Part shown: positions 8,334 through 17,279 of the stretch, piece by piece
Position numbering within the stretch: the first letter of the stretch is position 1
How the letters are laid out: each line of letters begins with the position of its first letter
Assembly: GCA_039808025.1 (NCBI GenBank)
Contig: JBDHSK010000008.1
Span: 62,001-126,000 of the forward strand
Direction of reading: 5' to 3'
DNA length: 64,000 nucleotides
Origin: Sandaracinobacteroides sp039808025
GTDB taxonomy: Bacteria > Pseudomonadota > Alphaproteobacteria > Sphingomonadales > Sphingomonadaceae
Notes under the pieces: generated by a model
What the model saw: only the letters and a program-made list of their open reading frames with translations
Told to the model about the DNA's origin: nothing
Databases searched by the model: none
Position numbers and translations under genes: made by a program

Positions 8334-10462
8334 CCGAAGACGAAGCACGGGTGCGGCTTGCCGAACTGGCCGAGCAGATCGCCCTGCTGGCGCGGCGCTA
8401 TTATCAAGACGATGATCCGGCGGCATCTGATGCCGACTATGACGCGCTTGTCGCGGAAAATGCCGCCATCGAGGCCCGCTTCCCCCAGCTGGTGCGTGCC
8501 GATTCGCCCTCGACGCTGGTTGGGGCGCCGGTTGCCTCGGGTTTTGCCAAAATCACCCATGCCCAGCCGATGCTCAGCCTGGAGAACGGCTTCACCGCCG
8601 CCGACGCCGCAGAGTTCGTGGCGCGGGTGCGGCGGTTCCTGTCGCTGGACGATCAGCAACCCCTGACGCTGACTGCGGAGGTGAAGATCGATGGCCTGTC
8701 GCTGTCGTTGCGCTATGAACAGCACCGGCTGGTCAGCGCCGCCACCCGCGGTGACGGGCAGATTGGCGAAGATGTGACCGCCAATGCCCTGACCGTGGCC
8801 GACATTCCCCACACCCTGCCCGCTGACGCCCCGGCCATCGCCGAGGTACGCGGCGAGATCTATCTGGGATGGGAAGATTTCACCGCATTGAACGCCGCAC
8901 AGCAACAGGCCGGACTCAAGCCATTCGCCAACCCGCGCAATGCCGCCGCCGGCTCATTGCGGCAGATCAGGGCCTCGGTGACGGCAGGGCGGCCGCTTCG
9001 CTTTCTTGCCCACGGCTGGGGGGAAGTCTCTGAACCCCTCGGCGACAGCCAGTTCACCGTCATGCAGAAGCTGCGCAGCTTTGGCTTCCCGGTTTCCGAC
9101 ACGCTGCACCGCATCGGAACCGCCGACGAAGCCATGGCCTTCTATCAGCAGCTCATCACCCTCAGGCCCACCCTGGGGTTCGACATCGACGGCATGGTTC
9201 TGAAGGTGGACTCGATCGCGCTGCAGCAGCGGCTGGGGCAGGTGGCGCGGGCGCCGCGCTGGGCGCTCGCCATGAAATTCCCGGCCGAGCGGGCGCTGAC
9301 GGAACTGCTGGCCATCGACATCCAGGTGGGGCGGACCGGCGTGCTCACCCCGGTGGCGCGGCTGCGCCCGGTCACGGTGGGCGGGGTGGTGGTCACCAAC
9401 GCCACCTTACACAACGAAGACGAAATCGCCCGTCGCGATGTGCGGGTGGGCGATACCGTTGAAGTGCAGCGCGCCGGCGACGTGATTCCGCAGATACTCG
9501 GCTGGGTGGGCGACACCGATGCCGAGCGCGCCGCCCATGCCGCCCGCGCAGCTTTCCTCTTCCCCGACTACTGTCCGGAATGCGGCAGCCTTGCCACACG
9601 CGAGGATGGCGAAGTGGCGCGCCGCTGCACCGGCGGGCTGGTCTGCCCGGCGCAACGCCTCGAACGTCTGCGCCACTTCGTGTCGCGCCGCGCCCTCGAC
9701 ATCGACGGACTTGGCCCCGAACGGCTGCAGGAGTTCATCAGCCTGGGCTGGGTCGAGACTCCGGCCGACCTCTACCATCTGGCCCGTCACGCCGATGCCC
9801 TGCGCCAGCGCGAAGGCTGGAAGGACAAATCGGTTAGCAACCTGCTGACAGCTGTCGAAGCCAGCCGTCAGCCGTCGTTCGATCGCTTCCTTCATGCACT
9901 GGGCATCCGCCACATCGGCGAGGTGACGGCCCGCGATCTCGCCCGCAGCTATCCGGCGTGGCGCGACCTTGAGGCCCTGCTGACGCAACTGGTCAGCCAC
10001 CGTCCGGAGGCAGCGCTCGGCGAATCACCGGAAAAGCTGGCGCAGCGAACCAACGCCGATCTGGCGCAGATGGTGGGGGTGGCAGGGGTTGGCCCGGAAG
10101 TGGCAGCGGCGCTGCGTGATTTCTGGGCCGAACCCCATAATCGCACGCTGGTGCACCAGCTGCTGGCCGAGATCACCCCGACGGCCGTGACAACCGAAAC
10201 CGCACCGTCGCCCTTCTCGGGCAAGACTCTGGTGTTCACCGGCACGCTTGCCACGCTCAGCCGGGATGAAGCCAAGGCGCGGGCCGAACGGCTGGGGGCG
10301 CGGGTGACGGGCAGTGTCTCGGTGAAAACCGATTATGTGGTGGCGGGCGCCGACGCCGGGTCCAAGCTGGCCAAGGCGCAGGCACTGGGGGTCAGGGTGC
10401 TCTCCGAGCAGGAATGGCAGCACCTTTCAGGCGGCGACGGCGAACCCGCCAGTGTGAACTGA
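8330..10462 (+). CDS. ligA: NAD-dependent DNA ligase
   Basis: 710 residues. It seals nicks in replication and repair using NAD. Visible parts are: the N-terminal Ia domain with DADYD; the adenylation motif EVKIDG with nucleophile Lys119; the OB fold; a four-Cys zinc finger (CPEC followed by two more Cys about 15-22 residues on); helix-hairpin-helix repeats; and a C-terminal BRCT domain over the last 80 or so residues. The ATG at 8330 overlaps the comEC stop as ATGA, indicating translational coupling. An ATG at 8309 is possible but would sit inside comEC. The clpA gene follows after 113 bp. Confidence 0.97.
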   Translation: MTEDEARVRLAELAEQIALLARRYYQDDDPAASDADYDALVAENAAIEARFPQLVRADSPSTLVGAPVASGFAKITHAQPMLSLENGFTAADAAEFVARVRRFLSLDDQQPLTLTAEVKIDGLSLSLRYEQHRLVSAATRGDGQIGEDVTANALTVADIPHTLPADAPAIAEVRGEIYLGWEDFTALNAAQQQAGLKPFANPRNAAAGSLRQIRASVTAGRPLRFLAHGWGEVSEPLGDSQFTVMQKLRSFGFPVSDTLHRIGTADEAMAFYQQLITLRPTLGFDIDGMVLKVDSIALQQRLGQVARAPRWALAMKFPAERALTELLAIDIQVGRTGVLTPVARLRPVTVGGVVVTNATLHNEDEIARRDVRVGDTVEVQRAGDVIPQILGWVGDTDAERAAHAARAAFLFPDYCPECGSLATREDGEVARRCTGGLVCPAQRLERLRHFVSRRALDIDGLGPERLQEFISLGWVETPADLYHLARHADALRQREGWKDKSVSNLLTAVEASRQPSFDRFLHALGIRHIGEVTARDLARSYPAWRDLEALLTQLVSHRPEAALGESPEKLAQRTNADLAQMVGVAGVGPEVAAALRDFWAEPHNRTLVHQLLAEITPTAVTTETAPSPFSGKTLVFTGTLATLSRDEAKARAERLGARVTGSVSVKTDYVVAGADAGSKLAKAQALGVRVLSEQEWQHLSGGDGEPASVN

Positions 10463-10575
10463 AGGTGCGGGTGCCACCCTTCACCACAGATTGATCAATA
10501 AGGGTTGCACTTTTGCTGAAGCATGCTGACATTATGTCGTAGCCGGTTGCAATCCCGGCGACACAGGAAGACCAG

Positions 10576-12939
10576 ATGCCATCCTTTTCCCGTGAACTCG
10601 AATCGACCTTGCATAACGCGCTCGCCGAGGCGAGCCGCCGCCGCCACGAATACGCAACGCTTGAACACCTGCTGCTGGCGCTGATCGGCGATGCGCAGGC
10701 CTCGACAGTGATGCGGGCCTGCGGCGTGGATCTCGATGAACTGTCGGCGCAGGTGACGCGCTATCTCGACAATGAGCTGGGCAGCCTGAAGGCCGATTCG
10801 TCGATCGACCCGTCTCCGACCGCCGGGTTCCAGCGGGTGGTGCAGCGCGCCATCCTGCATGTGCAGTCCTCTGGCCGTGAAGACGTAACCGGCGCCAACG
10901 TTCTGGTTGCCCTGTTCTCGGAACGGGAAAGCCATGCCGTCTATTTCCTCCAGCAGCAGGACATGACCCGGCTCGACGCCGTTTCCTATATCAGTCACGG
11001 CATCGCCAAGACGCCCGGCATGGGGGAATCGCGCCCGCCCCAGGGCCAGGACGAGCAGGAGAGCCGCGAGGAAAAGCGCGACAACCGTCCGAAACCGCCG
11101 GAATCGGCTCTGAAGCAGTTCACGGTAAACCTCAATGAAAAGGCCCGCGCCGGCAAGATCGACATCCTGATCGGCCGCGAAGCCGAGGTCGATCGCACAA
11201 TCCAGATCCTGTGCCGGCGCTCGAAGAACAATCCGCTTTATGTCGGAGACCCCGGCGTCGGCAAAACCGCCATTGCCGAGGGGCTGGCTCGCAAGATCAT
11301 CGAGGGCAATGTGCCCGACGTGCTGAAGCCTGCCACCATCTACGCACTCGACATGGGGGCGCTGCTTGCCGGCACCCGTTATCGCGGCGACTTCGAGGAA
11401 CGGCTGAAAAATGTGGTGAGCGAGCTGGAAAAGCTGCCCGATGCCATCCTCTTCATCGACGAGATCCATACGGTGATCGGCGCGGGCGCCACCTCGGGCG
11501 GGGCGATGGATGCCTCGAACCTGCTGAAACCGGCGCTCTCCAGCGGCACCATCCGCTGCATCGGCTCGACCACCTACAAGGAATTCCGCAACCATTTCGA
11601 AAAGGACCGGGCCCTGCTGCGTCGCTTCCAGAAGATCGACGTGCACGAGCCCTCCGTCGAAGATACCGTGAAGATCCTCAACGGGCTGAAGCCGGCTTTC
11701 GAACAGCACCACAAGGTGCGCTACACCCCTGATGCCATACGTTCGGCAGTGGAGCTGTCTGCGCGCTACATCAATGACCGCAAGCTGCCCGACAAGGCCA
11801 TCGACGTGATCGATGAATCGGGCTCGGCGCAGATGCTGCTGCCCGAGGTACGACGGAAAAAGGTGATCGGGGTGAAAGACATCGAGGCGGTGGTGGCAAC
11901 CATGGCCCGCATTCCCCCCAAATCAGTCTCGACCGACGACAAGCGGGTGCTGGAAACCCTGGCCGAAGATCTGAAGCGGGTGGTGTTCGGGCAGGACAAG
12001 GCGATCGACCTTCTGGCCTCGGCCATCAAGCTCAGCCGCGCTGGCCTGCGCGAGCCCGACAAACCGATTGGCAACTACCTGTTTTCCGGCCCCACCGGCG
12101 TCGGGAAAACCGAAGTGGCGCGCCAGCTTGCCCATACGCTCGGTATTCCGCTCACCCGGTTCGACATGTCGGAATATATGGAACGCCACTCGGTCAGCCG
12201 GCTGATCGGCGCCCCGCCCGGCTATGTCGGCTTCGACCAGGGCGGCCTGCTGACCGATGCCGTCGACCAGAATCCGCATTCGGTGCTGCTGCTCGACGAG
12301 ATCGAGAAAGCCCACCCCGATCTGTTCAATATCCTGCTGCAGGTGATGGATAACGGCAAGCTCACCGACCACCACGGCAAGACGGTCGATTTCCGCAACG
12401 TCATCCTCATCATGACCACCAACGCCGGTGCCGCCGACATGGCCCGCGAGGGAATCGGTTTTGGCGCCGGGCCGCGCGTCGGCGAAGACGAAGATGCCAT
12501 CCGCCGCATGTTCACGCCGGAGTTCCGCAACCGCCTCGATGCCGTGGTGCCGTTCGACTATCTCCCGCCCGAGATCGTCGCCCGCGTCATCGACAAGTTC
12601 ATCCTCCAGCTGGAAATGCAGCTTGCCGAACGCGATGTGCATATCGCTCTGGAAGACGACGCCAAGAACTGGCTGATCCGGAACGGTTATGACCGGCTCT
12701 ATGGGGCGCGACCGCTGGGCCGCCTGATCCAGGAGACGATCAAGCGGCCATTGGCCGAGGAGCTGCTGTTCGGCAAGCTGGTGCATGGGGGCGAAGTGCG
12801 GGTGCATATCCGCGACAACAAGCCGGCCTTCGAGATCATCCCGGCGGCCCCCAAAGCCAAACGCCGCCGCAAGCAGGCGGCGCTTCCGGCGCCACGGGCA
12901 GACGGTGAAGCAGCAAAGGATGGCGAACCGGCGGAATAA
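10576..12939 (+). CDS. clpA: ATP-dependent Clp protease ATP-binding subunit ClpA
   Basis: 787 residues. It is the AAA+ unfoldase that feeds substrates to ClpP. The N-terminal double Clp-N repeat (residues 1-145) binds adaptors. A charged linker follows, then D1 with Walker A GDPGVGKT (224-231) and D2 with Walker A GPTGVGKT (about 505-512). The basic, Pro/Ala-rich tail of about 35 residues is longer than in the E. coli protein. The start ATG has CAGGAAG upstream. The adaptor gene clpS, which is next to clpA in many proteobacteria, is not in the 113-bp gap after ligA or nearby. Confidence 0.96.
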   Translation: MPSFSRELESTLHNALAEASRRRHEYATLEHLLLALIGDAQASTVMRACGVDLDELSAQVTRYLDNELGSLKADSSIDPSPTAGFQRVVQRAILHVQSSGREDVTGANVLVALFSERESHAVYFLQQQDMTRLDAVSYISHGIAKTPGMGESRPPQGQDEQESREEKRDNRPKPPESALKQFTVNLNEKARAGKIDILIGREAEVDRTIQILCRRSKNNPLYVGDPGVGKTAIAEGLARKIIEGNVPDVLKPATIYALDMGALLAGTRYRGDFEERLKNVVSELEKLPDAILFIDEIHTVIGAGATSGGAMDASNLLKPALSSGTIRCIGSTTYKEFRNHFEKDRALLRRFQKIDVHEPSVEDTVKILNGLKPAFEQHHKVRYTPDAIRSAVELSARYINDRKLPDKAIDVIDESGSAQMLLPEVRRKKVIGVKDIEAVVATMARIPPKSVSTDDKRVLETLAEDLKRVVFGQDKAIDLLASAIKLSRAGLREPDKPIGNYLFSGPTGVGKTEVARQLAHTLGIPLTRFDMSEYMERHSVSRLIGAPPGYVGFDQGGLLTDAVDQNPHSVLLLDEIEKAHPDLFNILLQVMDNGKLTDHHGKTVDFRNVILIMTTNAGAADMAREGIGFGAGPRVGEDEDAIRRMFTPEFRNRLDAVVPFDYLPPEIVARVIDKFILQLEMQLAERDVHIALEDDAKNWLIRNGYDRLYGARPLGRLIQETIKRPLAEELLFGKLVHGGEVRVHIRDNKPAFEIIPAAPKAKRRRKQAALPAPRADGEAAKDGEPAE

Positions 12940-12975
12940 CCACGGCCATCCCCAACCGGCCGGACAGTGACGGCA

Positions 12976-13022
12976 TTTCACCCAGCCACAGTTTCACCCA
13001 GCCACAGTTTCACCCAGCCACA
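12976..13022. repeat. Tandem 16-bp direct repeat, about 2.9 copies
   Basis: The unit TTTCACCCAGCCACAG occurs at 12976-12991 and 12992-13007, and all but its last base again at 13008-13022, with no mismatch. It lies in the non-coding gap between clpA and the convergent TPR gene. The perfection suggests recent slippage or a small repeated binding site; the sequence does not decide which. Confidence 0.95.
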
Positions 13023-13052
13023 AGGAAGGGTGACAGGGGCGTGACGGGACTC

Positions 13053-13068
13053 AGCAGCCGCGGCTGCT
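13053..13068. repeat. Perfect 16-bp palindrome without a loop
   Basis: AGCAGCCG is followed directly by its reverse complement CGGCTGCT. There is no T run on either side, so it is not a classical intrinsic terminator. It lies 12 bp past the 3' end of the TPR gene on that gene's downstream side, between two convergent genes. Confidence 0.8.
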
Positions 13069-13080
13069 AAGGCTGGCCGG

Positions 13081-13647
13081 TCAGCCCTGCGCGGTCTTGC
13101 GACGCTCGACGACGAACCGCTTCAGTTGCTCCTGCGGGTCGGCCCAGTTGGGGTTGGCAGCAACGGCCGCCATGTAATCCTCATAGGCTCCTTGCAGGTT
13201 GCCGACGATCTCGTAGGCAACAGCGCGTGTGTAATAGGCGACTTCCGGCTTTGACGGGTTCATCTCCAGCCCGCGCGACAAGGCCGCAATGGCTTCCTGA
13301 TCGGCCCCACCCTTGCGCAGCAGGGCTATGCCGCGATTCACATGTGCTTCGGCAAGGTCCGGCTCCAGAGCGATCGCCTGATCGAAATCGCGCAGCGCCA
13401 TCGTCATGTTGCGGGCATAGATATAGATGATCCCGCGGTTGACATAGGTTGCCGCCCGGTCATGACGGTCCAGCTGGCCCTCATCCAGCGCCCGGTCACA
13501 GAGTTCGAGGCTGGTCCGGGTATCGCGCCGGAATTCGGCTGCCAGAAAACAGTCTCTGCCAAGTCCGGACCCAACGATCGACACGCTCGCCTGCGCCGGA
13601 ATTGCGAGGCCCGTCGCCGCTGCAAGCATCAGAATGAGTTTGCGCAT
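13081..13647 (-). CDS. Secreted TPR-repeat protein
   Basis: 188 residues from the ATG at 13647, which has GGAGGAG just upstream; a longer open frame to 13800 only overlaps purK. A signal peptide (basic start MRKL, hydrophobic core, cleavage probably after PAQA) is followed by three to four tetratricopeptide repeats, for example NRGIIYIYARN and NRGIALLRKGG. TPR domains are protein-binding scaffolds, so the likely role is a periplasmic binding or assembly factor. No partner is indicated. It lies 37 bp behind purK on the same strand and may be the last gene of that operon, although a functional link to purine synthesis is not obvious. Confidence 0.85.
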   Translation of the reverse strand: MRKLILMLAAATGLAIPAQASVSIVGSGLGRDCFLAAEFRRDTRTSLELCDRALDEGQLDRHDRAATYVNRGIIYIYARNMTMALRDFDQAIALEPDLAEAHVNRGIALLRKGGADQEAIAALSRGLEMNPSKPEVAYYTRAVAYEIVGNLQGAYEDYMAAVAANPNWADPQEQLKRFVVERRKTAQG

Positions 13648-13684
13648 CACTGGCTCCTCCCACGCCTGGCTGGATACCACAAAT

Positions 13685-14752
13685 TCAGTGGGCGCGGAAC
13701 AATTTCGTAACGTGGCCCATCTTGCGTCCGGGGGTCGCTGCCGTCTTGCCATAGAGGTGCAGGTGCGCCCCCGGGTCGGCCAGCACGGCCGGCCAGCCAT
13801 CGCGTTCCGCGCCGATCAGGTTGTGCATCTCGGCTCGTGCTGCCGTCATCGACACCACCCCCAGAGGCAGCCCGCAGACGGCCCGGATATGCTGCTCGAA
13901 CTGTGAGGTTTCGGCCCCCTCGATGGTCCAGTGGCCGGAATTATGCACCCGGGGCGCCATCTCGTTGAAGACCGGGCCGTCGGATGCCGCGAAAAATTCG
14001 CAGGCCAGCACCCCCACATAATCCAGAGCCTTGGCAATGCGCAGTGCCAAAGCCTGCGCCTGTTCGGCAAAAGCCGGAGGCAGCCCCTCGGCCGGCACCT
14101 GCGTGCGGGCGAGAATGCCGTTCACATGCCGGTTCTGACACGGCGGGTAGCAGGTGGCGCCACCATCAGAACCACGCGCCACGATGATCGAGAATTCGCT
14201 CGAGAATTCAACGAACCCCTCGAAGATAAGATCACGCCCGCCCAGCGACGCCAGCGCCCCGGCAGCCTGTTCGGGGGCGGTGATCCGTGCCTGGCCCTTG
14301 CCGTCATACCCCTGGCGCCGCGTCTTCAGAATGCCCGGCGTGCCGATCGTTGCCAGCGCCGCATGCAGGTCTTCAGGGCTGTCGACGGTGCGATAGGGGG
14401 CCGTCCGTCCGCCCAGCCGCACCACGAAATCCTTCTCGCTCAGGCGATCCTGCGCGACATCGAGCGCGCGATGATCGGGCAACACCGGCTTCAGCGCCTC
14501 GAGCAACGCCACGGTCGATGCCGGCACATTCTCGAACTCGTAGGTGATCACATCAACGGCAGCAGCAAATGCCTGTAAGGCCGCCGCGTCGTCATAGGCG
14601 GCGCGGGTCACCTTTGCCACATCGGCAGCCACCAGCTCGGCATTGGGCGCATAGACATGGCAGCGATAGCCAAGAGGCGCCGCCGCGAGCGCCAGCATCC
14701 GCGCCAGCTGCCCGCCACCCAATATGCCGATGGTCGCGCCCGGCCGGATCAC
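13685..14752 (-). CDS. purK: N5-carboxyaminoimidazole ribonucleotide synthase
   Basis: 355 residues. It is an ATP-grasp enzyme that converts AIR plus bicarbonate and ATP to N5-CAIR in purine synthesis. The N-terminal glycine-rich motif ILGGGQLARML and the ATP-grasp core around YDGKGQARI are present. Near the C-terminus, EMAPRVHNSGHWTIEG matches the family's conserved metal and substrate region. The start codon is GTG at 14752, overlapping the purE stop as GTGA, so the two are translationally coupled. The product is the substrate of PurE encoded immediately upstream. Confidence 0.97.
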   Translation of the reverse strand: MIRPGATIGILGGGQLARMLALAAAPLGYRCHVYAPNAELVAADVAKVTRAAYDDAAALQAFAAAVDVITYEFENVPASTVALLEALKPVLPDHRALDVAQDRLSEKDFVVRLGGRTAPYRTVDSPEDLHAALATIGTPGILKTRRQGYDGKGQARITAPEQAAGALASLGGRDLIFEGFVEFSSEFSIIVARGSDGGATCYPPCQNRHVNGILARTQVPAEGLPPAFAEQAQALALRIAKALDYVGVLACEFFAASDGPVFNEMAPRVHNSGHWTIEGAETSQFEQHIRAVCGLPLGVVSMTAARAEMHNLIGAERDGWPAVLADPGAHLHLYGKTAATPGRKMGHVTKLFRAH

Positions 14753-15237
14753 CCGCCCATGTCCGGCGCATCGGCGACACCTTCGGTCTGCGCCGCGCGA
14801 AAGGCCGCCAGCCGCCCCGCCAGCGCTGCATCGGTGGTCGCCAGCATCGCCGCCGCCAGCAGTGCCGCATTGACGGCGCCCGCCCGGCCGATCGCCAGAG
14901 TGCCCACCGGTATCCCCGCCGGCATCTGCACGATCGACAGCAGCGAATCCATGCCGGACAACGCCGCCGACTGCACCGGAACCCCCAGCACCGGAAGCGC
15001 CGTGAGGCTGGCCACCATCCCCGGCAGATGGGCAGCGCCCCCCGCTCCGGCAATGATGGCGCGCAATCCCCGCCCGGCGGCCGTTTCCGCATAGGAAACC
15101 ATGCGGCGTGGCGTGCGATGGGCCGACACCACCTTCACTTCATGGGCGATGTCGAGGGTCGTCAGCGTTTCGGCGGCATGGCGCATGGTCTCCCAATCGG
15201 AAGTGCTGCCCATGATAATGCCCACCAGCGGTTGCAT
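14749..15237 (-). CDS. purE: N5-carboxyaminoimidazole ribonucleotide mutase
   Basis: 162 residues. It is a class I PurE that moves the carboxylate of N5-CAIR to C4. The signatures are GIIMGSTSDWETM near the N-terminus and the SAHRTPRRM catalytic His loop. I prefer the ATG at 15237, preceded by GAAAGGTG, over a GTG two codons upstream at 15243. It forms a coupled pair with purK and follows gpmA on the same strand after 67 bp. Confidence 0.97.
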   Translation of the reverse strand: MQPLVGIIMGSTSDWETMRHAAETLTTLDIAHEVKVVSAHRTPRRMVSYAETAAGRGLRAIIAGAGGAAHLPGMVASLTALPVLGVPVQSAALSGMDSLLSIVQMPAGIPVGTLAIGRAGAVNAALLAAAMLATTDAALAGRLAAFRAAQTEGVADAPDMGG

Positions 15238-15304
15238 AGTCACCTTTCGCCGTGAAATGGCGCCCTAACCAGCGCCGGGGCAATGCGCAACCCCGGCCAC
15301 CGGC

Positions 15305-15988
15305 TCACACCGGCAGGAAGTCCCGCCGCAAGGCCTTCAGATCATCAGACAGGGTATAGACGATCGGCACCCCGGTCGGGATCTCGAAATGCACGATATC
15401 GTCGTCGGAAATGGCCGACAGATGCTTGACCAGCGCCCGCAGCGAGTTGCCATGGGCAGCGATCAGCACCCGTCTGCCCGCCTTCAGCTGCGGCACCACC
15501 AGTTCCTCATAGGCGGGCAGCGCCCGGGCGATCGTGTCCTTCAGGCTTTCGGTAGCCGGCACAGCCACCCCGGCATAGCGGCGATCAGAAGACACATCAT
15601 AGGCACTGCCGCGCTCCTGCGGCGGCGGCGGCACATCGAAGCTGCGCCGCCAGATCTTCACCTGGGCATCGCCATGCTGCGCTGCCGTCTCGGCCTTGTC
15701 GAGCCCGGTAAGCCCGCCATAATGGCGCTCGTTCAGCCGCCAGTCCTTGGTGACCGGAAGCCACAGGCGGCCCATTTCCTCAAGCACGAGGTTCAGGGTC
15801 TTGATGGCGCGCGTCTGCACCGAGGTGAAGCAGCAGTCGAAATCATAACCGGCCGCCTGCAGGGCCCGGCCGGCCGCCCGCGCCTCGGCGGCGCCCTTGT
15901 CGGTGATGTCCACGTCCCACCAGCCGGTAAAACGGTTCTCGAGGTTCCAGGCCGATTGGCCATGACGAATCAATACCAGTTGCGACAC
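15305..15988 (-). CDS. gpmA: 2,3-bisphosphoglycerate-dependent phosphoglycerate mutase
   Basis: 227 residues. It interconverts 3- and 2-phosphoglycerate in glycolysis and gluconeogenesis. The phosphohistidine motif LIRHGQSAWN gives catalytic His9, and the second catalytic His is in AAHGNSLRAL. The GWWDVDITDKG and NERHYGGLTG blocks are those of dPGM enzymes. The start appears to be GTG at 15988, with an AGAGAAAG Shine-Dalgarno-like stretch; the longer open frame upstream overlaps the M14 peptidase gene and is not part of this family. It is the second gene of a minus-strand run from the peptidase to the TPR protein. Confidence 0.96.
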   Translation of the reverse strand: MSQLVLIRHGQSAWNLENRFTGWWDVDITDKGAAEARAAGRALQAAGYDFDCCFTSVQTRAIKTLNLVLEEMGRLWLPVTKDWRLNERHYGGLTGLDKAETAAQHGDAQVKIWRRSFDVPPPPQERGSAYDVSSDRRYAGVAVPATESLKDTIARALPAYEELVVPQLKAGRRVLIAAHGNSLRALVKHLSAISDDDIVHFEIPTGVPIVYTLSDDLKALRRDFLPV

Positions 15989-16032
15989 GTTGCTGCTTTC
16001 TCTCGGGTTTCGGTGGCGGCTTGCGGCGGTGC

Positions 16033-17160
16033 TCAGCCCACCAGGTCGGCAAGGGCCGCCAGGCAGGCCACGGCCAGCCGCCTTGAACGATCGGGCGACC
16101 AGCCCTCGACGGGTTCGGCCAGATCGTCGGCATCCTTGAACGGCATCTCGAGCGTTGCCGAAACCGCCCCATAGCGTTCGGCCAGCTGATTGGTAGACAT
16201 GGTGAGGTTGGCCTCGCCGGGCTTCGAGACGGCATAGCCGATCCGCGTCTGGAAATCGCGGCTGTGCACCAGAAGCCGCTCTTTCAGTTTCGCAAGTCCG
16301 GCAAGCTGCGCCTCGGTGATCGACGGAATGCCCTCGAACCCGGCGATGAACACATGCGGCAGGGCCTCGTCGCCATGCACGTCGAGCGCATAATCCACGC
16401 CGGTTTCGTCCATGGCGTTGCGCACGCACAGCACCTCGGGCGAACGGGCGGCCGTGGGCTCGGCCCACTCCCGGTTCAGATTGGCGCCGGCGGCGTTGGT
16501 GCGCAGGTGACCGCGAAAGGCGCCATCGGGGTTCATGTTGGGAACGATGTGAAAGCGCACCCGCGACAGCAGGTGGCGGGCCAGCGGCGAGGCCGGGTCG
16601 GTCAGTTCCTCGAGGCAGCCCTCCATCCACCACTCGGCCATGGTTTCACCGGGATGCTGGCGGGCATAGAGCCAAATCTGCACCGGGCCTTCCCCCAACT
16701 CGATGCAGTCGATCGGCCGTCCATCCAGCGATTGCCCCAGCACCCGGCTCGAAACCCCCGGCTCGGCGGCGGTGCGGGCGATGAGGTCGAGGTGTCGTTC
16801 GTTGGAATAGGGGGCGAAATAGGCCACCCACAGATGGTCGGAATTGGGAGTCACACGAATGGTGAGCGTGCCGTCGGCCTCGCCGGCGTTATAGCTCGAT
16901 TCGGCCTGCACCCACAGCTGCCGGTCGCTCGAGACCCGCGCCTTGTAATCGGGCCAGCCGCCCGGATAGGCGGATTTTTCCAGCCCGGTGATATCCAGAA
17001 CCAGCGGCACCCCTTTTGCGCCACTGACCCGGAAGTGGAACCACTGGAAAAACTCGCCACCGGCATCGATGTTGATCGCCAGGGTGAAATGGTGAGGGGC
17101 CGGTTGCCCAACCACCCGGATATTGCCCGAATCAAAGGCAGAGCTGATGTGAATGGCCAT
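16033..17160 (-). CDS. M14-family zinc carboxypeptidase (cytosolic carboxypeptidase type)
   Basis: 375 residues from the ATG at 17160; no signal peptide. An N-terminal beta-sandwich domain (about 1-130) precedes a carboxypeptidase fold. The zinc ligands are HPGE (His169, Glu172) and His262 in LDVHGDE. Arg/Asn substrate residues are in NLNRE (about 228-231) and the catalytic Glu338 is in TLEMPFKD. This arrangement matches the M14D/Nna1-like cytosolic carboxypeptidases, whose bacterial members trim C-terminal residues. The natural substrate is unknown. It heads a possible operon with gpmA, 44 bp downstream. Confidence 0.9.
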   Translation of the reverse strand: MAIHISSAFDSGNIRVVGQPAPHHFTLAINIDAGGEFFQWFHFRVSGAKGVPLVLDITGLEKSAYPGGWPDYKARVSSDRQLWVQAESSYNAGEADGTLTIRVTPNSDHLWVAYFAPYSNERHLDLIARTAAEPGVSSRVLGQSLDGRPIDCIELGEGPVQIWLYARQHPGETMAEWWMEGCLEELTDPASPLARHLLSRVRFHIVPNMNPDGAFRGHLRTNAAGANLNREWAEPTAARSPEVLCVRNAMDETGVDYALDVHGDEALPHVFIAGFEGIPSITEAQLAGLAKLKERLLVHSRDFQTRIGYAVSKPGEANLTMSTNQLAERYGAVSATLEMPFKDADDLAEPVEGWSPDRSRRLAVACLAALADLVG

Positions 17161-17208
17161 GGATGAAACGCTTACGGTTGAAACCCCGCCAAGGCAACGC
17201 TGGCGCAA

Positions 17209-17237
17209 TTGACATTTTTGCAGCCCGCCGGTAAGCG
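17209..17237 (+). promoter_or_regulatory. Candidate sigma-70 promoter for rpmJ
   Basis: TTGACA at 17209-17214 is a perfect -35 hexamer, followed after 17 bp by a weak -10, TAAGCG, at 17232-17237. The rpmJ ATG is 42 bp further on. The position in the divergent gap between the M14 peptidase and rpmJ fits. The poor -10 keeps confidence modest. Confidence 0.45.
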
Positions 17238-17279
17238 CCGCCACTCACAGATTCTCAAGTTTCCCCCGGGGTTCCTGCC

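Noticed and set aside
10504..10540. Promoter before clpA (TTGCAC with a downstream A/T-rich stretch)
   Set aside because: No acceptable -10 hexamer at 16-18 bp, and no match to a heat-shock promoter that I could defend.
13053..13068. Palindrome considered as a terminator for the TPR gene or clpA
   Set aside because: It has no loop and no T run in either direction.
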